From Edaphobacter lichenicola (lineage in GTDB: Bacteria; Acidobacteriota; Terriglobia; Terriglobales; Acidobacteriaceae): DNA of 64,000 bases. The notes under the pieces are model-generated. The model saw only the letters and a program-made list of their open reading frames with translations, searched no databases and was not told where the DNA came from. Both the position numbers and the translations under genes were made by a program. The DNA lies in assembly GCF_014201315.1 (NCBI RefSeq), contig NZ_JACHDY010000008.1, positions 51,378 through 115,377 of the forward strand. Reading direction: 5' to 3'. Positions 47,065 through 56,159 of the stretch are shown piece by piece. Position 1 is the first letter of the stretch, and each line of letters opens with the position of its first letter.

Positions 47065-49242
47065 CTAACGGGCGACGTTCAAGGTTTTGCTTAGCTTGAT
47101 ATCGTCCGAGCTGGCACCGATTCGAAGTTCGATGGGGCCAGGTTCAACAACAAAGGCATGTTGTGTTTGGCTCCAGTAGCCGAGCGACTGCGCAGGTAGG
47201 TGAAGAGTGACAGCTTTGGATTCACCAGCGCGAATGTGCGTGCGTTCGAAGCCTCTTAGCTCTTCGATGGGACGCGACACGGCTGAGTGAGGATAGGCGA
47301 CGTAGAGTTGAACGACTTCGTCACCATCTCGCGCACCTGTGTTGCGTATGTCAACGCTGACGGTCAGGTCGCCGTTCGGCGCGAGGCTGGATGGGCTGAC
47401 GCGCAGATTCGAATAGGCGAAAGTCGTATAGCTGAGACCGAAGCCGAAGGCATACAGAGGCTTCTGCTTCAGATAAAGGTAAGTTCGTCCGTGGCGAAGA
47501 TCGTAGTCCATCATGGGAGGAAGCTGATCGATGGAGCTAACCCAGGTCTGGGTTAGACGTCCCGCTGGGTTGTAGTCACCGAAGAGCACGTCCGCGAGGG
47601 CGTTTCCCTGCTCTTCGCTGTTGTGAGTGATCTGCAGGATGGCTGGTATATGCTCCTGGGTCCAGTTGGTCGTGTAAGGGAAGCTCGTTTGCAGTACAAC
47701 AACGGTCTTGGAATTGGCGGCGTAGACAGCCTTGACGAGCTCCTCCTGCTCCAAGGTGAGACTCTTGCGATCAATCGCTTCTTTGCCCTCGCTCGGCAGT
47801 GCGCATTTGAACCATCCAGCGTCGCAAGTAGGGTGGTTACCCACGATCACGATGGCTACGTCGGCTTTGGCGGCAAGAGCGGCAGCTTCGTTTGGATCAT
47901 CGCCTTTCGAAAAGGTGACAGAGGAGGAAGATCCAGCCCGTGTTCGGATTCCTGCGAGCGGCGTCACGATATAGGGGGGAGTACCGCTGTACCAGTCAAG
48001 TGCTACACGATCGGCGAGTGGGCCGATGACTACGATGTTTTTTGCGTTGTCGGGACGAAGGGGAAGGATGTTGTTTTCGTTCTTCAAAAGCACGATGGAC
48101 TCGTCGGTGACCTGACGTACGAGAGCGTGTCGCTCAGGCCAGTTCCAGGGATCACCTTTGGCTTGATCTAAGGTGCCGATTTTGGCATAGGGAATATGCT
48201 CTGCAGGGTCCAACATGCCTAGCCGCAGCATGACACGGAAGACGCCGCGGATGTTGGCATCTATCTCCTGCTCGGTGATGAGGTTCTGTTTGAGCGCGTC
48301 CATGACGGGCTGGCGGTAGTCGTCGAGGAACTGGTTGATACCGGCGTGAATTGCAGCCGCGGCGGCTTCGGACATGGTTTTGAAGGCATGGTGATGGGTG
48401 ACAAGATTGGTGAGAGCGCCGCCGTCAGTGCAAAGGATACCGTCGAATCCCCACTCCTTCATGACTGTAAAGCGAAGCACAGGATTTTCGATCATCGGTA
48501 CGCCGTTCCATCCGTTGTAGGCGGTCATCATGGCATTGGCCCCGCCCTGCTGGATGGCCATGCGGAAGGGGACTGAGTAGTACTCGCGGAAGAGGCGCTC
48601 GTCGAAGTTCGAGGAGGAACCGTCGCGGCCGTCTTCATTGCTGTTGGCGAGGAAGTGCTTCAGGAGCGACGCGGTGAGCCAGACGTGCGGATCGTCGCCC
48701 TGCAGGCCGCGGGTAAAGGCAGTAGCCATGGTTCCGACCAGGAACGGATCTTCGCCATAAGACTCTTCGCTGCGGCCCCAGCGGGGATCGCGACTGAGGT
48801 CGGCGTTAGGTGCGCGGACGACCATGCCGCCACGATGGTATTTACCGTAGGCGTAGCGAGTTTCGTAGCCTTCAGCAGCGGCGGCTTTCTGGACGAGCGC
48901 GGGATCCCAAGTCTGGCCGAGTCCGCGCGATTGGGGGAACTGTGTCGTGGGAATGACGGGGAGGTTCTTGCCCTCCCATCCGCCAGGACCTCCGAGGGCG
49001 AGCCCGTGCAGCCCTTCAACGTGCTGTGTTCCGACCACGCCAAGCCTGGGGATGGTTGGGTTTGTGCTGAGCGCCTGCACTTTTTCCTCGAGCGTCATAT
49101 GGCCGATCAGGTCGGTGATGCGTTCTTCGGCGGGGAGATGCGTGTCCTGAAAGCGATACCCCTGCTGCGCCTGGAGGAGTTGAGGAATGGAGACGACAGC
49201 GAGTACAGACACGATGGAGACGGATCGGTTGAACCTATGCAT
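47065..49242 (-). CDS. Secreted GH3 beta-glucosidase (BglX-like)
   Basis: An exo-beta-glucosidase of 725 residues with a signal peptide ending QLLQAQQ. The barrel shows LGVVGTQHVEGLHGLA, DPRWGRSEESYGEDPFL and the nucleophile Asp in GILCTDGGALTNL. The sandwich has ESIVLLKNENNILPL, and a C-terminal fibronectin-like domain ends the protein. There is no PA14 insert, unlike the GH3 at 30786, so the two are not recent duplicates. It is the third gene of the operon, 69 bases after the SGNH esterase. It probably splits glucose units from the oligosaccharide backbone in the periplasm. Confidence 0.9.
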   Translation of the reverse strand: MHRFNRSVSIVSVLAVVSIPQLLQAQQGYRFQDTHLPAEERITDLIGHMTLEEKVQALSTNPTIPRLGVVGTQHVEGLHGLALGGPGGWEGKNLPVIPTTQFPQSRGLGQTWDPALVQKAAAAEGYETRYAYGKYHRGGMVVRAPNADLSRDPRWGRSEESYGEDPFLVGTMATAFTRGLQGDDPHVWLTASLLKHFLANSNEDGRDGSSSNFDERLFREYYSVPFRMAIQQGGANAMMTAYNGWNGVPMIENPVLRFTVMKEWGFDGILCTDGGALTNLVTHHHAFKTMSEAAAAAIHAGINQFLDDYRQPVMDALKQNLITEQEIDANIRGVFRVMLRLGMLDPAEHIPYAKIGTLDQAKGDPWNWPERHALVRQVTDESIVLLKNENNILPLRPDNAKNIVVIGPLADRVALDWYSGTPPYIVTPLAGIRTRAGSSSSVTFSKGDDPNEAAALAAKADVAIVIVGNHPTCDAGWFKCALPSEGKEAIDRKSLTLEQEELVKAVYAANSKTVVVLQTSFPYTTNWTQEHIPAILQITHNSEEQGNALADVLFGDYNPAGRLTQTWVSSIDQLPPMMDYDLRHGRTYLYLKQKPLYAFGFGLSYTTFAYSNLRVSPSSLAPNGDLTVSVDIRNTGARDGDEVVQLYVAYPHSAVSRPIEELRGFERTHIRAGESKAVTLHLPAQSLGYWSQTQHAFVVEPGPIELRIGASSDDIKLSKTLNVAR

Positions 49243-49311
49243 GGAGGCAATATTTCCTATCGTTCGGTGTGAGTTGTAGAGCGAATGCGTTCGCTGAGTG
49301 CAGAATCCTGC

Positions 49312-50130
49312 TTATTTGGTGATTGTTGGCACCGTCGTCTGGTTGACCGGCTGTTGGATGGCCTTCTCGGCAAGCGGCGCCATAATGGCGTAGCCGGCAG
49401 CGTTTGGATGGACACCATCGGGGGAGACGCCGGCGTCGAGGCCTCCCTGATCATTGGTCATCGCGGAGTAGTAGTCGAGGTAAACGAATCCGTTAGACTG
49501 TGTGTAGTGTTTGATCCAGTCGTTGAGTTGACGGACTTCAGCGGCGGGATGGAGACCGCGACGCCATGGATAGTCGCTAACCGGAAGAACAGACGCCAGG
49601 ATGACGCGAATGCCGTGAGCCTTCGCGGATTCGCACATTGATTGCAGGTTATCTTCGATCATCTGAAGTGACGAGAGGCCAGTATTGCCTGCGAGATCGT
49701 TGGTTCCGGCAAGGATCAGGACAGCTGCCGGCGAAAGGTCGATGACATCCTGGCGGAAGCGTACGAGCATCTGACCTGTGGTCTGGCCGGAGATCCCGCG
49801 ATTGATGTAGGACTTGCCGGGAAAAAATGGAGTGGGGACGTTGCGGCCCCACGAGTCGGTGATGGAGTCGCCCATAAAGACGATGCGAGACTCGCCTGTT
49901 TCGGGCGGAGGTAGCTTTGCGTTCTCCTCGCGATAGCGACCGAGCTGTGGCCAGTCAGCGCCGAGCTTTTGCAGTGTGGATACCTGCTGGGTGTTCAATG
50001 AGGCGGGGGGGAGTATGTAGATGGGATCGACGGCCTGGGGCGACGCGGGGACGGTTGAACTCTGAGCAATACCGGCAGAGGCAATGAACGAAAGAGCACC
50101 AGAAAGCAGGAGGCTAGTTGCAACCTTCAT
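49312..50130 (-). CDS. Secreted SGNH/GDSL-type esterase
   Basis: A 272-residue SGNH hydrolase with a signal peptide ending GIAQS. All blocks are present: catalytic Ser in MGDSITDSWG, Gly in GISGQTTGQ, Asn in LAGTNDLAGN, and Asp/His in PDGVHPNAAGY. It resembles acetylhydrolase-type carbohydrate esterases. Its place between a TonB receptor and two exo-glycosidases suggests removal of acetyl groups from the imported oligosaccharide. It lies 98 bases downstream of the receptor stop. Confidence 0.88.
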   Translation of the reverse strand: MKVATSLLLSGALSFIASAGIAQSSTVPASPQAVDPIYILPPASLNTQQVSTLQKLGADWPQLGRYREENAKLPPPETGESRIVFMGDSITDSWGRNVPTPFFPGKSYINRGISGQTTGQMLVRFRQDVIDLSPAAVLILAGTNDLAGNTGLSSLQMIEDNLQSMCESAKAHGIRVILASVLPVSDYPWRRGLHPAAEVRQLNDWIKHYTQSNGFVYLDYYSAMTNDQGGLDAGVSPDGVHPNAAGYAIMAPLAEKAIQQPVNQTTVPTITK

Positions 50131-50228
50131 TTAGTTCTCCGAAAGGTTTCGATCGAGATGAGACGAGCCCTGCCGCCAGGGCAGGTGGCGACAGAGCTCG
50201 TCCAGTTCAGCAAGCAAGAACAGCTCCG

Positions 50229-53200
50229 TTAGAAGTGGTACTTGATTGCGAGCAACAGGGTGCGTTGGGTGTACTTCGCGTCGGTGATGCCACGGTCGAC
50301 ATTCGAGACTTGAGAGACGAAGGAACTGTTATTTGGAGTCTGAAGCTTCAGCGTCACCAGATCCGTGGTGCTGTAGCCGGGCAGCGGGTGGTTGAGGAAG
50401 TTGAAGGCAGATCCGCGAATCTCCAGCGCCTGGTGCTCCGTGATGTGGAAACTCTTGTAAACGCCGAGATCGGAGTCGAAGAAGGACGGGCCGCTGAGAT
50501 ACGGGGCCTGACGGTCTCCAACCTGCCCGATCTGTGGCGCGGTGAAGCAATCGAGGTTGACGTGCTGATAGTTCTTGAGGCCGGCAGTAGGATTGCAGAT
50601 GGTTAGCGGGAGCACACTGTTGAATGGCGTTCCGTAGAAAGTGGATGACCCTACGGTGTGGCCAAGCGTGGTGTTCTCGATGGTCAAGCCGAGATTCTGG
50701 CTTGTGTTTGCCTGCAGGTTACCACCTGACTGCCAGGTGGTGGTGCCGGAGAGCGTCCACCCGTTCACAAATCCACCCGCAAAGAGATGACCGTGAATGG
50801 GCGAGCCAAGATCAAAGGCATAGGAAGTGTTGATGACGTGAGGCCGATCGATGTTCAGCACGCCATAGTTATTGGCGACGTTGAATGCATCGAGTGTGCT
50901 CCCAACGATTCCAAGGGACTTTGAATAGGTGTAGTTGACATTGAAAGTTGCACGGCCCGTCTGGCGAAGCAGACTGACCTGCGCACCGTTATAGTTCGCA
51001 TAACCCGAGTGAGTATTGACCGAGATTGCATTTGTTCCGTAGCCCTTGTAGTAGGGGAAGTAGTCCACGATGTTGGGAACGTTCTCTGGATCGACCGGTG
51101 CAGGAGCCCCAGTAATAGGATCTGGTTTGAAGAGACCGCCGAGCGGAATCTTGTTCTGGTTGACGAAGTTTGCCCCGCCTACTCCAGAACCGTTGCTCTG
51201 TCCGCCCATCAGAATGTTCTGGGTTTGGTTACCAACATAAGCTACCTCGAGCAGCATGTTGCGCGGAATGCGCTGTGAGATAGTCAGGTTGTAAGCATAG
51301 GTCACGCCAACCTTGTCGTCAGCCTGATCTGTTGCATACACGCTCGAAGGCAAAGAGCCGAGAGACGCTGAGTTCGCCCCGAGCGCTGCAACCTCCTTGA
51401 GGGTGATTGCTTGATTGTTGCTGGAGTTGTACGTCTTGACCCCGAGCGATGTCTGGAGCGGACCAGCATAGTCGTTGTACTGATCGTTCCAGCGATAGGC
51501 CGCCCAGCCGCCGCGTACAACGGTCTCACCGTTGCCTTTGACATCATAGGCGAGTCCAAGACGAGGCTCGAAGAAGATCGTCTGTACGGGAGATCCTCCG
51601 TTCGGGACAGACCCATCGGTAGCATGCCAATAGACGCCAGGATAGATCTTGCCTGCGCTGACGTCGGCAGCGTAGCGATTCGGTTCCCACACTGCAAGAC
51701 CGGTACCAGTGTTGTCCTGCCATCGACCGAGGTGTTCGAGGCGAAGTCCGAGGTTGAGCGTCAGGTGGCGGGTCGTCTTCCAGTTATCCAGGAAATAGCC
51801 GGCGCCTGTGGTGTAGGCCATGTCGTCGGTGGGATTACTGTTGTTCTGCGTGAATCCACTTGTGATGCCCATCAGAAAGTTTGCCAGCGGATTGACCGTG
51901 CCTATGGTCAGGCCGGTGACCTGATCGGTCTTTGCCCCACTTGCAAATGAGAGCGCCCCGTTGGGAGAACCATAGGTCTCTTGCTTATTACCGGACCGGC
52001 TCCAGTAACCACCCATCTTAAAAGTATGTGTTCTGTAGACGAACGTGACGTCATCGGCCACAGACGGGGCCTTTTTGTTGGTGTTGTAGACTCCGCCATT
52101 TCCAAACAGGTCTGGTTGTGAGATGTCGGGCAACGTACGGGCTCCCGGCGAGTTGATTGACGGCACAAGCTGGGAGGCATTGTTGTAAACGCTGCCGTAG
52201 GGATAGCCGAGGGTAGAGATCTCCATCGCCTTCAGGTTGCTGGCAGAGAACGGATTGTCGAGCCAGCCCACGGCGACGCGTAGTTCATTGGTCGCCGCGG
52301 AGTTAAACACATGAATGTAGCTGCCGCTCAACACGTGAGAATGAACGGCACTTACAAGCGGACCGCCAGGATAGGCGATGGCATTGGAAGGCGTGTAATA
52401 GATATGTGCCAGGCTGGTCTCGGAGTCGCTGCCGTATTGGTAGCTCACAAACAACTTGTTTTTGTCGCTGAGGTTGTAGTCCACGCGGCCGCGGTAGATA
52501 TATCCATTGTGGACATTGGTCGTCTGCAGAAAGTAGTTGTAGCCGCTGCCGTTGCTCGAGGGATTCGTATTGGGCTGGGGGAAGAGCTTCAGTAATGCCA
52601 GCGCACCCGGATCGAGATACTGCGCAGGAATCTGCGTACCGCTCAGTTTCGTTCCGTCCGGAGCGTATCCGCCGTTCAGTGACTGGCAGAAATCGTTTCC
52701 TGTGCTCGTAGCGCAGAGTGCGGCGTTGTCCGGATCGCTGAGGCTGAAGTTGCCCGCGCGCATCGCTGCCGTCGGCACATAAGAGGTTAAGGGTGAGGCC
52801 GCTGGAAGAGTCTGACGAAAATCTTCGAACCCAGCCCAGAAAAGCAGCTTACGGCTGTGATTGAAGTTGGTGTGCGGAATAAGGATCGGCCCCCCCACGC
52901 TAACACCCGGATAGTAGTAAGAAGCGTCCGGCCGCGCCGTTGGAGTTGTGCTGTGCTTGTCTTGCCAAGTATTGGCGTTCAGCACACTGTTACGCGCGTA
53001 GAAATACCCTTGACCATGGAACTCTGATGAACCGGAGCGGCTGATCACGTTGATGACGACGGGACCCTGGGCCGCATCGGCGCCGAAGTTGGAGGTCTGA
53101 ACCTTAACCTCCTGGGTCATATCCGGGTTCACGGTCGCGATGGACCAGCACGCACAACCGGGATCGATGATGCTTGCGCCGTCCAGAAGATAGGCCGTGC

Positions 53201-53837
53201 CTCCACGATAGGGGGCGCCGTTGGTGTTGAGACCTACTCCAACCGCAGAACCTGAAGACCCGTTATCACTGAAGTCGAACCCTGGGCCGTTGCCCTTGCT
53301 ACTCGCGGTGGTCGTGGTTCCAGGAAGAATTTTTAGCAACTCAGAGAGGTTGCGGCTCTCAATCGGAAGCCTATCAATGTCTTTGGTGCTCAACAGTGCC
53401 GAGCGCTCGCCGGAGTCCTGCGGCGCGATCTCGTTGGCAGCGCTTTCTACAGTGATGGTATCGGTTGTGCCGCCGACGGTGAGGCTGAGGTTGTTGAGAT
53501 TGCGCACATCTCCCGGGTCGACTGTCACATTATCCTGGCGAAACCCGCGGAAGCCGGGCGCCGCTATCTGCACCGTGTAGGTCCCGGGGATGACACCGGC
53601 GAAGGTGAAGTAGCCGGATGAGTTGGAGGTGACGTCGCGTTTGTCTCTGCTTGCGGTGTTGGTGAGGGTGACCGTAGCTCCCGGGATGACGGCACCGGTA
53701 GTATCGACCACGTTGCCCGAGAGACTGGCAGTGGTCTGCGCCTGCATGTGTGGTGCGGTGCCGAGCAAGCAGACGGTCAGCAAGAGGAGTAAAGCGAAGC
53801 TCCACTTGAGTTGGAGGTTAGACTTTGCGAAAAGCAT
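50229..53837 (-). CDS. Oar-like TonB-dependent receptor, intact
   Basis: A 1,202-residue outer-membrane transporter. It has a signal peptide ending HMQAQ and a carboxypeptidase-regulatory-like domain (GAVIPGATVTLTN, GVIPGTYTVQIAAPGFRGF) to about residue 115. The plug follows (LPIESRNLSELLKILPGT), then a long beta-barrel ending RTLLLAIKYHF with the terminal aromatic. It takes up large substrates across the outer membrane with energy from TonB-ExbBD, which are not in this window. First gene of the operon with SGNH, GH3 and GH31, in the manner of a polysaccharide-utilisation locus. AGAGG lies seven bases before the ATG. Unlike the receptor at 14184 it is unbroken. Confidence 0.92.
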   Translation of the reverse strand: MLFAKSNLQLKWSFALLLLLTVCLLGTAPHMQAQTTASLSGNVVDTTGAVIPGATVTLTNTASRDKRDVTSNSSGYFTFAGVIPGTYTVQIAAPGFRGFRQDNVTVDPGDVRNLNNLSLTVGGTTDTITVESAANEIAPQDSGERSALLSTKDIDRLPIESRNLSELLKILPGTTTTASSKGNGPGFDFSDNGSSGSAVGVGLNTNGAPYRGGTAYLLDGASIIDPGCACWSIATVNPDMTQEVKVQTSNFGADAAQGPVVINVISRSGSSEFHGQGYFYARNSVLNANTWQDKHSTTPTARPDASYYYPGVSVGGPILIPHTNFNHSRKLLFWAGFEDFRQTLPAASPLTSYVPTAAMRAGNFSLSDPDNAALCATSTGNDFCQSLNGGYAPDGTKLSGTQIPAQYLDPGALALLKLFPQPNTNPSSNGSGYNYFLQTTNVHNGYIYRGRVDYNLSDKNKLFVSYQYGSDSETSLAHIYYTPSNAIAYPGGPLVSAVHSHVLSGSYIHVFNSAATNELRVAVGWLDNPFSASNLKAMEISTLGYPYGSVYNNASQLVPSINSPGARTLPDISQPDLFGNGGVYNTNKKAPSVADDVTFVYRTHTFKMGGYWSRSGNKQETYGSPNGALSFASGAKTDQVTGLTIGTVNPLANFLMGITSGFTQNNSNPTDDMAYTTGAGYFLDNWKTTRHLTLNLGLRLEHLGRWQDNTGTGLAVWEPNRYAADVSAGKIYPGVYWHATDGSVPNGGSPVQTIFFEPRLGLAYDVKGNGETVVRGGWAAYRWNDQYNDYAGPLQTSLGVKTYNSSNNQAITLKEVAALGANSASLGSLPSSVYATDQADDKVGVTYAYNLTISQRIPRNMLLEVAYVGNQTQNILMGGQSNGSGVGGANFVNQNKIPLGGLFKPDPITGAPAPVDPENVPNIVDYFPYYKGYGTNAISVNTHSGYANYNGAQVSLLRQTGRATFNVNYTYSKSLGIVGSTLDAFNVANNYGVLNIDRPHVINTSYAFDLGSPIHGHLFAGGFVNGWTLSGTTTWQSGGNLQANTSQNLGLTIENTTLGHTVGSSTFYGTPFNSVLPLTICNPTAGLKNYQHVNLDCFTAPQIGQVGDRQAPYLSGPSFFDSDLGVYKSFHITEHQALEIRGSAFNFLNHPLPGYSTTDLVTLKLQTPNNSSFVSQVSNVDRGITDAKYTQRTLLLAIKYHF

Positions 53838-54403
53838 GGTGCGGCCTCTTTCACTTCAATTTTTTTGCGACACGAACTAATTGCTGGTGGATAGCTCTAT
53901 GCCAGAGAATAGATTTAGTCTTGTACGAAATCGGAATGAGCATAGAACACGCGAACAGAAACAGTCAACCAGGAAATTTGGGCGATAAAAACCAATTTTT
54001 ATGAATGTTTTGTAGAGAGCAAGGAGCTTGATGGGGTTGAGGCGCAAAACGAAGCACCATAGAATGAGCGCGCGACAAGATATTATTATGGCAATGGACT
54101 TTAATGCACTCACCCTTTACAACAGCAATGTAAGTAGGGAACAAGGAATAAATGAAAGCGCCTACAAAGACACAGCCGCTCCGTAGGCCCTGATCTTTCA
54201 GGGCAAGCTCCGTAGCAATACCGAGAGGAAATCTATGTGGTTTGATTTGCGCCACACCTCTTGCTGCTCGCCAAGGCCGGTTATGCGACTCTTAGAGATC
54301 GCAGTTGGTTGATGCCCTTCCCCGAAATTAGTAGACGCACCGGTCGGGACGCACGTTTGGTGGGATGATGTGGCGCTCGGTGGTCCTGATGCAACGCGCA
54401 AAA
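53838..54403. other. 566-bp control region upstream of the TonB operon
   Basis: AT-rich between 53840 and 54130. It should hold the promoter of the minus-strand receptor operon, but no clean consensus pair was found. A perfect stem-loop GCCCTGA-TCTT-TCAGGGC lies at 54187-54204; without a T-run it may be an operator or a processing site. No gene is supported here. Confidence 0.45.
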
Positions 54404-55936
54404 TCAAGTGGGGAGGTTTATTTGGGGCCAGAAGCGGAAGTTGCGGAAAGTGGCGCAGCCAGTACCCCAGGCTGAGAGGGCAGGTCGGACGTCGAGAAAA
54501 CCGCCCAGGATGTTGTGGTGCATTCCGGAGATCTCGGCCGATTCTTGGGTACGCTGCCATGGTTGATCAAGCAAGCGGAAGTAAAAGTCGATCTCCTGGC
54601 GGTCGTTGACGATGCGAAGGGTCGCGCGGGTGGGGTTGGCTAATGAGTGGTTGAAAACAAGACCGTTGCCTGCTCGGATACTCAAGTCTTGAGGGCCCAG
54701 TGTGATGCCGGTTGCGTGCTCGGGGTCGTAGAAGAGGAGGAGGCCGGCTTCGCAGTCGGGATCGATCTCGACATCGACTTCGACGGTGTATGCGTGACCT
54801 CCCACGGATGCGGTGAGGACCGATGTGTCGGATAGGCCCTTGCCCTTGGCGTTAAGGCGGAGGTAGCCCTTTCCTGTATCGAAACGCGTCGAGTCGTATT
54901 GATGCCAGAACCCCCATTGAAGGCCGAGCTCTGCAGTTACGAACTGGTCCGATGGGTCGAGGAATGACTGCTGGCTTCGGCCGGGTACGGGCATGGGGAG
55001 GACTGAGTCGGCGCCGGTCTCCGGCTGCTCACGGAACCAACCGTCTGTCGTCCAGACGATGGGAAGGAGCAGGAGTTGGCGGCCAAGGGTGCGATAGCCG
55101 TTCTCATAAGAGTGCACCGTCATGTACCACTTGCCGTCCGGAGTATCGACGAGGCGGCCGTGGCCAAGGCTGAGCCAGCGGTCGTCTCGCGATTGCGTAT
55201 GGATGATGGGGTTGTAGGGCGAGAACTCCCAAGGGCCTTCCGCGTGGCGGCTCCGGGCGCTGATGACGGAGTGGCTCGTGGCCGGGCCCCCAGTGCCTCC
55301 TTCGGCGACGTTCAGATAGAAGTAGCCATTGTTCGCAAGCAGCTTAGGGCCTTCGAGGCACGTGCATTCGATGCGCGTGGAGGAAGGTACGGGCCAGGGT
55401 TCGAAGACTGGGCGAGATGGGGACTTTACAGAGAGACCGTCGGGCGTGAGCTCGAGCATCTGGCCACCGTTAGTGTAGAGAAATCGGCGGCCATTCTCGG
55501 CGATGTGGGCGGGGTCGATGGCGGAGACGCCGAGGTCGATGGGCTCGCTCCATGGGCCGGTGGGATGTAAGGCGTGGACGACGAAGAGACGGTTGTTGGC
55601 GGGGAAGTAGATATAAAAGTGGCCCTGATACTCGCAGAGGTAGGGTGCCCATACGCTGCCGTAGTAGCCATGCAGCGCGGCGGCGACGGGCTTCCAGTTA
55701 ACGAGGTCGAGCGAGTGCCAGATGAGCAGACCTGGGGCGTAGTCAAAGCTGGAGTGAGTGAGGTAGAACTCGTTGCCAACCCGGATGGGGCTAGCGTCGG
55801 GATGATCTCCGCCCATAATGGGATTGGTGTAGACGCTGGACGGGATCTCTGCGGATAGGATCCGCAGACCAGGCGTGAGACTGAATGCGAGCGACGCTGC
55901 GGATGCATCGCGGAAGAAACGGCGGCGCGTAATCAT
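54404..55936 (-). CDS. GH43 family enzyme with twin-arginine leader and C-terminal lectin-like domain
   Basis: A 510-residue GH43 enzyme (beta-xylosidase or alpha-L-arabinofuranosidase type) exported by Tat (MITRRRFFRDASAASL). The five-bladed propeller has the general-base Asp in NPIMGGDHPDASPI, the pKa-modulating Asp in VSAIDPAHIAENG and the acid Glu in CTCLEGPKLL. From about residue 330 a beta-sandwich (GLQWGFWHQYD, TVEVDVEID) resembles the accessory domain of long GH43 proteins. It lies upstream of the TonB operon on the same strand but 566 bp away, so it probably has its own transcript. Confidence 0.88.
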   Translation of the reverse strand: MITRRRFFRDASAASLAFSLTPGLRILSAEIPSSVYTNPIMGGDHPDASPIRVGNEFYLTHSSFDYAPGLLIWHSLDLVNWKPVAAALHGYYGSVWAPYLCEYQGHFYIYFPANNRLFVVHALHPTGPWSEPIDLGVSAIDPAHIAENGRRFLYTNGGQMLELTPDGLSVKSPSRPVFEPWPVPSSTRIECTCLEGPKLLANNGYFYLNVAEGGTGGPATSHSVISARSRHAEGPWEFSPYNPIIHTQSRDDRWLSLGHGRLVDTPDGKWYMTVHSYENGYRTLGRQLLLLPIVWTTDGWFREQPETGADSVLPMPVPGRSQQSFLDPSDQFVTAELGLQWGFWHQYDSTRFDTGKGYLRLNAKGKGLSDTSVLTASVGGHAYTVEVDVEIDPDCEAGLLLFYDPEHATGITLGPQDLSIRAGNGLVFNHSLANPTRATLRIVNDRQEIDFYFRLLDQPWQRTQESAEISGMHHNILGGFLDVRPALSAWGTGCATFRNFRFWPQINLPT

Positions 55937-56118
55937 GCGTAAGCCTGAAGTGGAACTGCCATGGATATGCCCCTGAGCCTTATGGACACCAGTTGTTGAT
56001 GAAGACTAAAGGCTAACACTTGTCATGTTCCAATATAGCTATAGCGGTCAGCCAAAAATCGACTGTATCCGCTGCTTCAAGGTGCTGAGGTTTTTTGCGG
56101 ATGATCTAATCGACCACT

Positions 56119-56150
56119 GGCCTCTTATATATGAGGGGCCTCTTATATAT
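56119..56150 (+). repeat. Two 14-bp direct repeats before the double-SGNH gene
   Basis: GGCCTCTTATATAT occurs at 56119-56132 and again at 56137-56150 (18-bp period), ending ten bases before the chosen start codon. The spacing puts both on nearly the same side of the helix, as in paired activator or repressor sites, and TTATAT may serve as a -10 element. Confidence 0.55.
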
Positions 56151-56159
56151 TTGGGTTCT

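Noticed and set aside
53965..54255. Minus-strand open frame upstream of the TonB receptor
   Set aside because: It has no recognisable domain and overlaps other open frames in an AT-rich control region.
54935..54950. CAGTTACGAACTGG in the GH43 gene, similar to the 18-bp repeat
   Set aside because: It lacks the AAACTC end, lies inside a well-conserved coding region and is matched by codon needs.
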